Source: Fidelibacterota bacterium (lineage in GTDB: Bacteria; Marinisomatota; Marinisomatia; Marinisomatales; TCS56). Taken from it: a stretch of 5,900 nucleotides of DNA. The first letter of the stretch is position 1. Every line of letters starts with the position of its first letter. Shown in pieces: positions 1 to 5,900 of this stretch. Location of the stretch: NCBI GenBank assembly GCA_030634675.1, contig DAOWAH010000117.1, positions 1 through 5,900 of the forward strand, read 5' to 3'. The notes beneath the pieces are model-generated. The model saw only the letters and a program-made list of their open reading frames with translations. It did not search any database and was not told the DNA's origin. A program made the translations under genes and the position numbers.

Positions 1-1881
1 AAAGCCAGCACACCGGAAGCCGATTATCTGCAAAATGGTTTTCTGGCTCCTACCAGAGCTGATGAAATCCGGGCGGAGGGTTATGAGGTACGCATAACCG
101 AATCATATCGGGACATTTCAGAAGAAGTATTGAGCGTAATAACCGACGATAATGACCCGGCTGACCGGACTAAAGCACTTGAAAAACGAATTAGTGAGCT
201 TGAAAAACAGGTTGAAGCGGAACAACTGGGAAAACGGGCTGAAATCGCCGAGATGTTTATTGGTAAGACGTATGTGCTGTTCATCTATACCTATCTGAAA
301 GATGTGCGACTGGTATATGCACCGCCCAGATCAATTGGTAATTACGGAGGCGAAACAGATAACTGGATCTGGCCCCGCCATACTGGTGATTTTTCGTTCA
401 TGCGGGTCTATATGGCACCCGATGGCAGTCCCGCTGAATACGCCCCTGAAAATGTTCCCTACCAGCCCAAGCGGGTAATATCAGTGGCGCCGGAAGGAGT
501 CAATGATGAAGACTTCGTTTTTATTCTTGGTTACCCGGGTAGGACCTATCGCCATCGCACATCCCACTATCTTGCTTATGAATATGAAGTACGCCTGCCG
601 GCCGTAGTTAAGCTTTATAATTGGGAAATTACCGTGCTGGAAAGTATTGGTGAAAACGACCGTGCAGTAGCCTTGAAGCTGGCTTCGCATATCAAGGGTT
701 TATCCAATACGATGAAAAACTACCGTGGGAAATTACAGGGAATTCGAAGAATCGGATTATTGGAACGGAAACGGCAAGAAGAATTGGCCTTACAAACGTT
801 TATTAATGCTGATCCTGAGCGGCAATCCAAGTACGGCACAATATTGAAAGAAATTGAGGTTCTGTACGATGAAATTCGTCAGCGTGCGGATTATGAATTT
901 GCTTTAAAATATTTAAAGCGCAGTTCAGTGTTATTAAATACGGCCTATACGGTTTATGATATGAGCCTGGAACTGGAAAAGGATGATCTTGAGCGCGAAT
1001 CGGAATACCAGGATCGCAATCTGGATCGTACCCTGGAAAGGCTGTTTTTAGGCCTGAAAAACTTCCATGCTGCCGCAGATCAGGCGCGACTGCAGAATAT
1101 GTTTGAATTCTGCGCCACTTTGCCACCTGATTACCATATTCCGCCAGTGAATAAAATTGCTGGCAGCAATAAGCAGGTGAAGCGGATCAACCGTTATATT
1201 ACTAAATCACTGGCAAAATCCCGCTTGGGCGATCCAAACTACGTGCGCAGTTTAATGGAACTGTCGGCCGGTGAAATTGCCGCCATCAAGGATCCTTTCA
1301 TTCAACTGGCCGTAGCGCTGTATCCGGTCTACCAGCAACAAAAGGAAATTGCTGATACACGTTCCGGTAAGTTCGATCGTTTGCATGGGTTATTGATTGA
1401 CATAAAGAAGGAATTTAGGGCGGCTGATTTCGTGCCCGATGCCAACGGAACCCTGCGTCTTACTTATGGTCATATCAGAGGCTATTCACCGGCTGATGCC
1501 ACCTTCCAATACCCGATTACCACCTTGAATGGTGTGATCGAGAAGAACACCGGCAAACCGCCCTTCGACCTGCCAGAAAAAATCCTTACCCTGTACCAAA
1601 ACCAGGATTTTGGCCGGTATGAACATCCTGAGCTCCAAAGCGTACCGGTGGGGATTCTGTACAATATGGACACTACCGGTGGTAATTCCGGTAGTGCTGT
1701 ACTCAACTCCCAAGGGCAATTGGTGGGGATCAATTTTGATCGGGCTTTCGAAGCAACAATCAATGATTTTGCCTGGAATGAAGCCTATAGTCGTTCGATT
1801 GCCGTGGATATCCGCTATGTTTTATGGATTCTGGAAAAATATAGCGGTGCAACGAGTTTATTAAGCGAGATTGGATTATGA
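1..1881 (+). CDS. S46 family dipeptidyl-peptidase, DPP11-like, 5' partial
   Basis: Chymotrypsin-fold serine exopeptidase that removes dipeptides from free N-termini, normally in the periplasm. The frame is open from base 1, so the start lies upstream; about 626 codons are present of the usual 700 or so. Visible S46 landmarks: a charged helix (codons 60-75, KALEKRISELEKQVEAE), VRLVYAPPRSIG, then DNWIWPRHTGDF with catalytic Asp at 388-390, GYPGRT, and TTGGNSGSAVLN with catalytic Ser at 1687-1689. Asp and Ser are 433 residues apart, as recalled for DAP BII (Asp224/Ser657). The N-terminus-binding Asn-Trp (361-366) and the Asn330 equivalent (706-708) are kept. The catalytic His should lie about 9 codons before the window. 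Arg at Ser+18 (1741-1743) matches Arg673 of DPP11, which selects Asp/Glu at P1; DPP7-type enzymes have Gly. The family call is secure; the specificity is inferred. Its stop overlaps the next gene's start. Confidence 0.95.
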   Translation, partial: KASTPEADYLQNGFLAPTRADEIRAEGYEVRITESYRDISEEVLSVITDDNDPADRTKALEKRISELEKQVEAEQLGKRAEIAEMFIGKTYVLFIYTYLKDVRLVYAPPRSIGNYGGETDNWIWPRHTGDFSFMRVYMAPDGSPAEYAPENVPYQPKRVISVAPEGVNDEDFVFILGYPGRTYRHRTSHYLAYEYEVRLPAVVKLYNWEITVLESIGENDRAVALKLASHIKGLSNTMKNYRGKLQGIRRIGLLERKRQEELALQTFINADPERQSKYGTILKEIEVLYDEIRQRADYEFALKYLKRSSVLLNTAYTVYDMSLELEKDDLERESEYQDRNLDRTLERLFLGLKNFHAAADQARLQNMFEFCATLPPDYHIPPVNKIAGSNKQVKRINRYITKSLAKSRLGDPNYVRSLMELSAGEIAAIKDPFIQLAVALYPVYQQQKEIADTRSGKFDRLHGLLIDIKKEFRAADFVPDANGTLRLTYGHIRGYSPADATFQYPITTLNGVIEKNTGKPPFDLPEKILTLYQNQDFGRYEHPELQSVPVGILYNMDTTGGNSGSAVLNSQGQLVGINFDRAFEATINDFAWNEAYSRSIAVDIRYVLWILEKYSGATSLLSEIGL

Positions 1882-1973
1882 TTTGCATGCGGAATACCCA
1901 AGTTAACCAAAGGTCTTTTCAATTTTTCCTTGGTATACTAATTATTTTTCACTCCCTGGCCGGGGCTCTTGGT
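1878..1973 (+). other. Signal peptide of the deacetylase-like protein
   Basis: Residues 1-32 have an Arg-containing start, a hydrophobic run FFLGILIIF followed by HSLAGALG, and a small-residue region before KVYLVLG. Cleavage near Ala30 or Gly32 is likely but not exact. There is no lipobox Cys at the cleavage region, so a lipoprotein is unlikely. Confidence 0.75.
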
Positions 1974-4625
1974 AAGGTATATCTGGTGCTTGGATCCGAT
2001 ACCGCCATCTGGGATGGAATGAGTGTTTCCCGTTATGAAAATACCTATAATTTGTCACTATATACCGATCCAGCTAGAAATGCCTACCAAGTGATGGATC
2101 CTGCTTTTCGGCAACAATTTGTTGATTCATTTGGGCAACCAGTGAAACTGACCTGGTGGATGATGGGCGGTAATATCTTCCGCTACGCCACCAACCGGGA
2201 TATGCCCCTGGCGAATACAATGACCCTGAACTTGATGCAGAAATATCATGGGGTCAATGTACAGGCTAATGGCGATGAGTTATCGTTGCACTACCATACT
2301 TTCAAATGGACCGATTATAATCAGGACGGTCGTTATTTCTGGAACCAGTCATTGACTTATGATGAATGCCGCAAAGATTGGGATTATACCCTGGCTACCT
2401 ATCTGCTGGAAGAGAATGTGTTTCCGGTATCCTACCGCAGTGGCTGGCATTATATGGACAACGGCTGGCAGGCGGTGATCAATGATCTGTTTCCCTTCAG
2501 CATGCATAATGATTATCCGGCCGTACGGATTGATACTGAAGAACCGTTGGACAATACCTTCGACTGGTCTCTAGCTACCTCAAACTTTATTCCCTATCAA
2601 CCATCAGAAACTAATTATCAGTTACCTGGTGGTGATCGTGGTTGGAACCTGCGCTCGGCCCATTTCTGGCGGGTGCCCAATCAGAATTTGATGGATACAT
2701 TGTTTTACCAGGCTTCCCAGGGGATTGATCAGGTAGCCTGTCTTTGGGGACATCTGCCGGAAAGTGATTTTCTGGATAATATTGCCCTGATTGACAATCT
2801 GGCTCACCAGGCTGAGAATGACTATCCTGGCGTTGAATTTCGCTATTGCACTGCCGTAGAAGCCATGCAACTTTGGTTGGGTACTCAGGATACTATTGCT
2901 CCCGAAATCCTGATTGCTGAAGAATCGGTCGGAAGCGAAGTCAGGTACACACTGACATCTAATGAGCCCCTGTTTCAACCGGCGCCCTTTGTAGCAGTTA
3001 AGGATATTTACGAACAGTACCATGTTTTTGCCTGCGCAGCAACTGGTGCTAATCAATGGCAAACCCAGGAGACGATTGATCCGGGAATTGTGGCCAAGGT
3101 AAGTGTTGCTGCTATCGATACGGCAGGTAATCTAACAACGGAATTCCTGTATTACCGGGCTGATGATATATATCTTGATGATGAAAGTGATGGATTTAGT
3201 GTAATCACCGGGACCTGGTCAACAACATCAGATGCAGCCTGGGGAGTTGAAGCGCAGGTTGCCTACCTGGGGTTTGGTGAAATGGCCAGGGCGCGCTGGA
3301 CCCCGGAAATAGTTCAAACTGGATTATATAATCTATTTGTCCAAGTTCCGGATGCGGGTACAGATTATGTGACCCCTGTCTATATTGTTCATACAGCTGC
3401 CAACGATGATACGATTAGCCTGACTAACTATCCAATTTTCAACGATTGGTTTTACCTTGGAACCAGTGAATTCACCGCCGGATCAGATGATTATGTCGAA
3501 TTATTTGGAACGGGAACTAACCAGACCGGAACACAGATTCTGGTGGCCGATGTGGTTCGTTTTTCGGCTCTGGTGCGTGAGAGAGATATCAATATCAGTA
3601 ATGATCTCCTTGATTTCGGATCGATCAGTGCCGGAGATACGGCGGAGGCAATTTTAAGCATTCAGAATCTGGGATTGAACGACTTAACCATATCAGCCAT
3701 CACAGTCAGTTCGCCGGCTATTATAATTGATGCGGTCTTCCCTTTACAAATATCCGGAATGTCATCCGATACTATCAGTATTCAGGTATTTACCGAAGAG
3801 CTTGGTTTGATTGTCGATACACTGGTTGTCAGTAGTGATGATTCCCATACACCTGTTTTCCGGTTGCCTCTGCAGGTTTTTGTAGAACCATTCTTCAAGA
3901 TTATTGATAATGAGGATGAATGCTGCTACAGTGAAACCGGCGCCTGGAATTACAGTGTGGCTCAGGCCTGGGGAGGAACCAGCCGCTATGCTTATCTGGG
4001 AAATGGTGCCAGCGCCCGTTTCACAATTTCAATGCCTTATGCAGGTTTATATGCGATATATGAAATTGTACCTACAACCGTCAACTCCACTGATCGGGCT
4101 GTGTATTCGGTAATTGTCAATGGATCAGTGCTTGATACGATTATTATTAACCAGAATACTTCCAGTGGAAATTGGATATTACTGGGTGAATATAACCTGC
4201 CAGCCGATCAACCGGTTATAGTTCAGGTTAAGGATGAGGGACAAAATACCACTGGACCCGTTATCAGGGCCGACGCAGTAAAATTTTCGTTGCTACAGGG
4301 TGTGGCTGTTGATGGGTATCAGGCAGGGCTTCCTACCGATTACAGGTTAGATCAGAATTATCCTAATCCGTTTAATGCCAATACAATTATCAGCTATCGC
4401 CTGCCAATGAAGTCCCGGGTAACGCTCAATATTTATGATATTACCGGCCGATTGGTGCTTAGCTGCATTGAAGATTGGCAACCGGCAGGGATACATCAAT
4501 ATAATTGGGATAGTAAAAACATTCGTGGTGAAAAATTGAGTACTGGTGTGTACATATATCAGTTGTTGGTGAACGCACCCAACCCCGGCTACCATGATTC
4601 CAAAAAAATGTTATTAATCAAATAA
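1878..4625 (+). CDS. Secreted polysaccharide-deacetylase-like protein with two golvesin-C-like domains and a T9SS-type sorting domain
   Basis: 915 residues. Residues 1-32 form a signal peptide (basic start, hydrophobic 14-30). Residues 33-335 resemble the NodB-type polysaccharide deacetylase barrel: Asp41 in LGSDTAIWDG, His138/His140 in ELSLHYHTF, SYRSGWHY (186-192), IPYQPSETNYQLPG (238-251), and a closing YCTAVEAMQLW. The classical paired Asp and His-x3-His metal motif is not obvious, so activity and substrate are uncertain. Residues 338-427 are Ig-like, ending in DTAGN. Residues 431-564 and 673-806 are golvesin-C-like beta domains, separated by an ASH/Hydin-like domain (569-670). The C-terminus (819-915) is a FlgD-like sorting domain containing QNYPNPFN, DITGR and STGVYIY, used for type IX-like secretion. 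The start at 1878 overlaps the peptidase stop (ATGA) with no strong ribosome binding site, which suggests coupled translation. ATG 1887 is an alternative start that also keeps the signal peptide. Confidence 0.85.
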   Translation: MICMRNTQVNQRSFQFFLGILIIFHSLAGALGKVYLVLGSDTAIWDGMSVSRYENTYNLSLYTDPARNAYQVMDPAFRQQFVDSFGQPVKLTWWMMGGNIFRYATNRDMPLANTMTLNLMQKYHGVNVQANGDELSLHYHTFKWTDYNQDGRYFWNQSLTYDECRKDWDYTLATYLLEENVFPVSYRSGWHYMDNGWQAVINDLFPFSMHNDYPAVRIDTEEPLDNTFDWSLATSNFIPYQPSETNYQLPGGDRGWNLRSAHFWRVPNQNLMDTLFYQASQGIDQVACLWGHLPESDFLDNIALIDNLAHQAENDYPGVEFRYCTAVEAMQLWLGTQDTIAPEILIAEESVGSEVRYTLTSNEPLFQPAPFVAVKDIYEQYHVFACAATGANQWQTQETIDPGIVAKVSVAAIDTAGNLTTEFLYYRADDIYLDDESDGFSVITGTWSTTSDAAWGVEAQVAYLGFGEMARARWTPEIVQTGLYNLFVQVPDAGTDYVTPVYIVHTAANDDTISLTNYPIFNDWFYLGTSEFTAGSDDYVELFGTGTNQTGTQILVADVVRFSALVRERDINISNDLLDFGSISAGDTAEAILSIQNLGLNDLTISAITVSSPAIIIDAVFPLQISGMSSDTISIQVFTEELGLIVDTLVVSSDDSHTPVFRLPLQVFVEPFFKIIDNEDECCYSETGAWNYSVAQAWGGTSRYAYLGNGASARFTISMPYAGLYAIYEIVPTTVNSTDRAVYSVIVNGSVLDTIIINQNTSSGNWILLGEYNLPADQPVIVQVKDEGQNTTGPVIRADAVKFSLLQGVAVDGYQAGLPTDYRLDQNYPNPFNANTIISYRLPMKSRVTLNIYDITGRLVLSCIEDWQPAGIHQYNWDSKNIRGEKLSTGVYIYQLLVNAPNPGYHDSKKMLLIK
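3168..3569 (+). repeat. Golvesin-C-like domain, copy A (protein-level repeat)
   Basis: Residues 431-564. The landmarks are the opening DDESDGFSVITGTW, then VAYLGFGEMARARWTP, TGLYNLFVQVP, DWFYLGTSEF, and the closing ILVADVVRFS. These recur in the same order in copy B (residues 673-806). The similarity is at protein level; the DNA has diverged, so this is an old domain duplication and not a recent repeat. Such domains are common in secreted enzymes and are thought to act as binding or stability modules. Confidence 0.75.
3582..3887 (+). other. ASH/Hydin-like (choice-of-anchor D type) beta-sandwich domain
   Basis: Residues 569-670 read like ASPM-SPD2-Hydin domains: a DLLDFGSISAGDTAEAILSI opening, then NLGLNDLTISAI, a central FPLQISGMSSDTISIQVF, and a final strand pattern LVVSSDDSHTPVFRLPLQV. 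It links the two golvesin-like domains. The role is probably structural or adhesive; no catalytic motif is seen. Confidence 0.7.
3894..4295 (+). repeat. Golvesin-C-like domain, copy B (protein-level repeat)
   Basis: Residues 673-806: IIDNEDECCYSETGAW, AYLGNGASARFTI, AGLYAIYEIVP, NWILLGEYNLP and IRADAVKFS line up with copy A. This copy carries adjacent cysteines (682-683) in its first loop, which copy A lacks. Confidence 0.75.
4332..4622 (+). other. C-terminal type IX-like secretion sorting domain
   Basis: Residues 819-915: PTDYRLDQNYPNPFNANT, then ISYRLP, VTLNIYDITGRLV, AGIHQYNWDSKN, STGVYIYQLLV and KKMLLIK. This is the FlgD-Ig-like sorting domain placed at the end of exported proteins in many FCB-group bacteria. 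It predicts passage across the outer membrane, with the tag probably removed on export. Confidence 0.9.
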
Positions 4626-4632
4626 ATACTTC

Positions 4633-4638
4633 AGGAAG
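4633..4638 (+). promoter_or_regulatory. Ribosome binding site of the MazG-like gene
   Basis: AGGAAG lies 5 bases before ATG 4644. It sits in the 18-base gap after the preceding stop and fixes this start. No promoter is visible in that gap, so the gene is probably read from the upstream transcript. Confidence 0.7.
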
Positions 4639-4643
4639 ATGCA

Positions 4644-5003
4644 ATGACTGGTACCTATAATGATTCCGATACAACTATTCAAACTATAAAAGATTCTATT
4701 GAAAATTTCATCCAGGCCCGGGAATGGGAGCAATTTCACAGTCCCAAAAACCTGTCAATGGCTTTGGCTATTGAAGCCGCCGAATTGATGAACATTTTTA
4801 AATGGCAGACGAGTGAGGCAGCTTGGGATGCACTAAATGATAACAAAGTACGGCAGGATGTTGAGGATGAGCTGGCTGATATTTTTGTTTATGCTTTGGC
4901 TTTTGCCAATCGGCATAATATTGATATCAGTTCGGCTATTCGAAGCAAAATGCTGAAAAATGGTGAGAAATATCCCCAAGAAAAATTTAAGGGTCGCTAT
5001 TAA
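4644..5003 (+). CDS. MazG-like nucleotide pyrophosphohydrolase (RS21-C6/dCTPase type)
   Basis: 119 residues, full length for single-domain members of the all-alpha NTP pyrophosphatase superfamily. These enzymes cleave (d)NTPs to the monophosphate and pyrophosphate with Mg2+ and clear non-canonical or excess nucleotides in the cytoplasm. The metal-binding pattern is complete: ExxE at Glu44/Glu47 and ExxD at Glu76/Asp79, with the same 32-residue offset recalled for mouse RS21-C6 (63/66/95/98). Trp54 sits at the equivalent of its base-stacking Trp73. REWEQFHSPKNL (26-37) and the tail KNGEKYPQEKFKG are also typical. There is no signal peptide. It follows gene 2 by 18 bases on the same strand. The exact nucleotide is unknown: dCTP-like or a modified pyrimidine is a guess from the subfamily. 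Its stop overlaps that of the convergent gene. Confidence 0.92.
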   Translation: MTGTYNDSDTTIQTIKDSIENFIQAREWEQFHSPKNLSMALAIEAAELMNIFKWQTSEAAWDALNDNKVRQDVEDELADIFVYALAFANRHNIDISSAIRSKMLKNGEKYPQEKFKGRY

Positions 5004-5707
5004 CGGTCTCCCAGATGAAAGGTTTGCCCCGAACCACTGGACTGAGTTGAAACCGCAGGACGACCATAGTAGCCAACTTTTCCACTGCCACTAATATGAA
5101 CATCCAATTTATCATCTACCCAAACAGTCACATCACCCGAACCACTGACTGACACGTCAACCTGGTCACTCTTTAATTTACTGGCTTTATAATCACCGGA
5201 ACCAGAGATGTGAATATCCTGATAATCGGATTTACCACTTAGCTGACATTCCCCCGAACCTGATATGTAAACGGATATCTCATTGGCAACAATCTTATCG
5301 ACTTCAATGTCGCCAGAACCGCTGATGTGAAGGCGTAATTCATCCGACTTGACTTTTTCAGAAATAATATTGCCCGACCCTGAGATATTAAGGCCGACGA
5401 TATCCTTCATCTTAAGATAATAATTAATCGGTCCGGTCCGGCCCCAGCCCCGGAAATTCCGCTTCTTCCCCAATATTAATGTACGGTTCGATACACGTGA
5501 ATCAATATAAGGCAGTATATCTTCAGCTGCTTCTATCGTTAATGTTTCTTCATTACCCTGACTGAGGTATACTGTCCCAGTACCGCGAAGCTTTACGGCA
5601 TTGAATTCAGACACCGCGCGCTCCTCTGTTACCAATCCGGCGTGGCCTGACTGACCATATAAACCGACAATCAGTATTAGAAATAGTATAGATTTGATAT
5701 TTGACAT
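5000..5707 (-). CDS. Secreted GIN-domain (DUF2807) protein with SGSG turn repeats
   Basis: 235 residues. Residues 1-23 are a signal peptide (Lys5, hydrophobic 7-16, GHA before the probable cut), so the product is exported to the periplasm or cell surface; there is no lipobox Cys. The mature part begins VTEERAVSEFNAVKLRGTGTVYLSQG, the usual entry of DUF2807 'head GIN' domains, followed by beta-rich segments. From residue 108 onward SGSG recurs seven times at 18-20 residue spacing (109, 129, 149, 168, 188, 206, 224), usually as h-I-SGSG-D/N/K, as in a stacked beta-solenoid. The biochemical role of the family is not established; it has been called a putative adhesin, and family members often sit near envelope-stress genes. 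The start is supported by AGGAG 5 bases upstream. It converges on the MazG-like gene, so it is a separate transcription unit. Confidence 0.9.
   Translation of the reverse strand: MSNIKSILFLILIVGLYGQSGHAGLVTEERAVSEFNAVKLRGTGTVYLSQGNEETLTIEAAEDILPYIDSRVSNRTLILGKKRNFRGWGRTGPINYYLKMKDIVGLNISGSGNIISEKVKSDELRLHISGSGDIEVDKIVANEISVYISGSGECQLSGKSDYQDIHISGSGDYKASKLKSDQVDVSVSGSGDVTVWVDDKLDVHISGSGKVGYYGRPAVSTQSSGSGQTFHLGDR
5027..5386 (-). repeat. Seven SGSG solenoid repeats in the GIN-domain protein
   Basis: Residues 108-227 hold seven SGSG turns with intervals of 20, 20, 19, 20, 18 and 18 residues. The Ser and Gly codons differ between copies at the DNA level, so the repeat appears kept by selection on the protein and not by recent tandem duplication. 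Each turn would place SGSG at the same corner of a beta-helix. Confidence 0.85.
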
Positions 5708-5712
5708 GCTTG

Positions 5713-5717
5713 CTCCT
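5713..5717 (-). promoter_or_regulatory. Ribosome binding site of the GIN-domain gene
   Basis: The minus strand reads AGGAG, 5 bases before ATG at 5707. A second AGGA follows just upstream (minus strand AGGACAGGAG). This supports the chosen start. Confidence 0.75.
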
Positions 5718-5815
5718 GTCCTGAATAGGTTTAATACTCGTTTAGACCGTTTTCTCCTTAATTAGTTGTCCCATTTTTAGGCTCGAACATCTGATCAGTG
5801 GTATATTCAATCCAG

Positions 5816-5844
5816 ATTGTAAGGCGTTAGCCGGATCATTACAA
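5816..5844 (-). promoter_or_regulatory. Candidate sigma70-type promoter for the GIN-domain gene
   Basis: On the minus strand TTGTAA (5844-5839) and TACAAT (5821-5816) are separated by exactly 17 bases: four of six matches to the -35 consensus and five of six to the -10. The start of transcription would be near 5809, giving a leader of about 100 bases. The -35 box lies only 9 bases from the divergent ATG at 5854. FCB-group bacteria may use other consensus sequences, so this is tentative. Confidence 0.35.
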
Positions 5845-5853
5845 ATCACCTTC

Positions 5854-5900
5854 ATGATCAGAATTCTTTTTTTCTCCGATACTCATCTGGGATTTGATTA
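5854..5900 (+). CDS. Calcineurin-like metallophosphoesterase, probably SbcD/Mre11-like exonuclease, 3' partial
   Basis: Only 15 complete codons fit before the window ends. They read MIRILFFSDTHLGFD: a short beta strand followed by the metallophosphoesterase motif I D-x-H (Asp9, His11). In SbcD/Mre11-type nucleases and related DNA-repair phosphoesterases this motif also sits within the first dozen or so residues, and SDTHLGFD is typical of that group. The motif position supports ATG 5854 as the true start. The frame is open upstream to a TAG at 5743 but offers no other ATG or GTG. No clear ribosome binding site precedes it; the nearest AAGG is about 30 bases away. If it is SbcD-like, an SbcC/Rad50-type ATPase gene would be expected downstream. 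The call rests on few residues. Confidence 0.7.
   Translation, partial: MIRILFFSDTHLGFD

Noticed and set aside
130..132. TTG codon as the start of the S46 peptidase
   Set aside because: The frame is open to base 1 and the upstream residues (STPEADYLQNGF and following) match the S46 region just after the catalytic His, so this TTG is internal.
1610..1864. 84-codon open frame inside the peptidase 3' end, and several antisense open frames across 81-4595
   Set aside because: They lie inside well-supported genes in other frames, show no recognisable domain, and have no convincing start signals.
4626..4643. Terminator between the deacetylase-like and MazG-like genes
   Set aside because: The gap is only 18 bases and contains no stem or T-run.
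5754..5759. AAGGAG on the minus strand as a second ribosome binding site
   Set aside because: No start codon follows at a usable distance, and the gene's own AGGAG lies much closer to its ATG.
5742..5774. Ten-codon minus-strand open frame (MGQLIKEKTV) in the leader of the GIN-domain gene, as a possible leader peptide
   Set aside because: There is no ribosome binding site before its ATG and no attenuator-like hairpin or biased codon run. It is too short to support.
5766..5807. TTGTCC and TATATT as a plus-strand promoter for the phosphoesterase gene
   Set aside because: The spacing is 30 bases, far from the usual 16-18, and no better -35 box is found before TATATT.

Overview
The window looks like chromosomal DNA from a Gram-negative bacterium of the FCB superphylum, such as Bacteroidota, Calditrichota, Neomarinimicrobiota or a related candidate phylum. 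Three things point there: a C-terminal secretion-sorting domain of the 'YPNPFN' type, an S46 dipeptidyl-peptidase, and a secreted GIN-domain (DUF2807) protein. The phylum cannot be fixed from the sequence alone. No RNA gene, mobile element or CRISPR array is visible, and coding density is very high.

Layout: (1) 1-1881 (+) is the 3' nine-tenths of an S46 dipeptidyl-peptidase gene, cut by the window start roughly ten codons after the expected catalytic His. Its substrate-pocket residues predict a DPP11-like preference for Asp/Glu at P1. (2) 1878-4625 (+) starts inside the stop region of gene 1 (ATGA overlap). It encodes a 915-residue secreted multidomain protein: signal peptide, polysaccharide-deacetylase-like catalytic region, Ig-like segment, golvesin-C-like domain, ASH-type domain, second golvesin-C-like domain, and type IX-like sorting domain. 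(3) 4644-5003 (+) encodes a small MazG-like (RS21-C6/dCTPase type) nucleotide pyrophosphohydrolase, 18 bases after gene 2 and with a good ribosome binding site. (4) 5000-5707 (-) encodes a secreted GIN-domain protein with seven SGSG turns. It converges on gene 3, and the two stop codons share the palindrome TTAA. (5) 5854-5900 (+) is the first 15 codons of a calcineurin-like metallophosphoesterase, probably an SbcD/Mre11-like DNA-repair exonuclease. It is divergent from gene 4 across a 146-base spacer that holds a plausible promoter for gene 4.

Genes 1 to 3 probably share a transcript. The first two are exported: a periplasmic exopeptidase that would release dipeptides from proteins, and a secreted or surface-attached carbohydrate-directed protein. 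This is consistent with processing of extracellular polymers. The MazG-like enzyme is cytoplasmic housecleaning and may simply ride along. I see no strong evidence for a wholly new system. The most distinctive items are the domain layout of gene 2 and its translational coupling to the peptidase.
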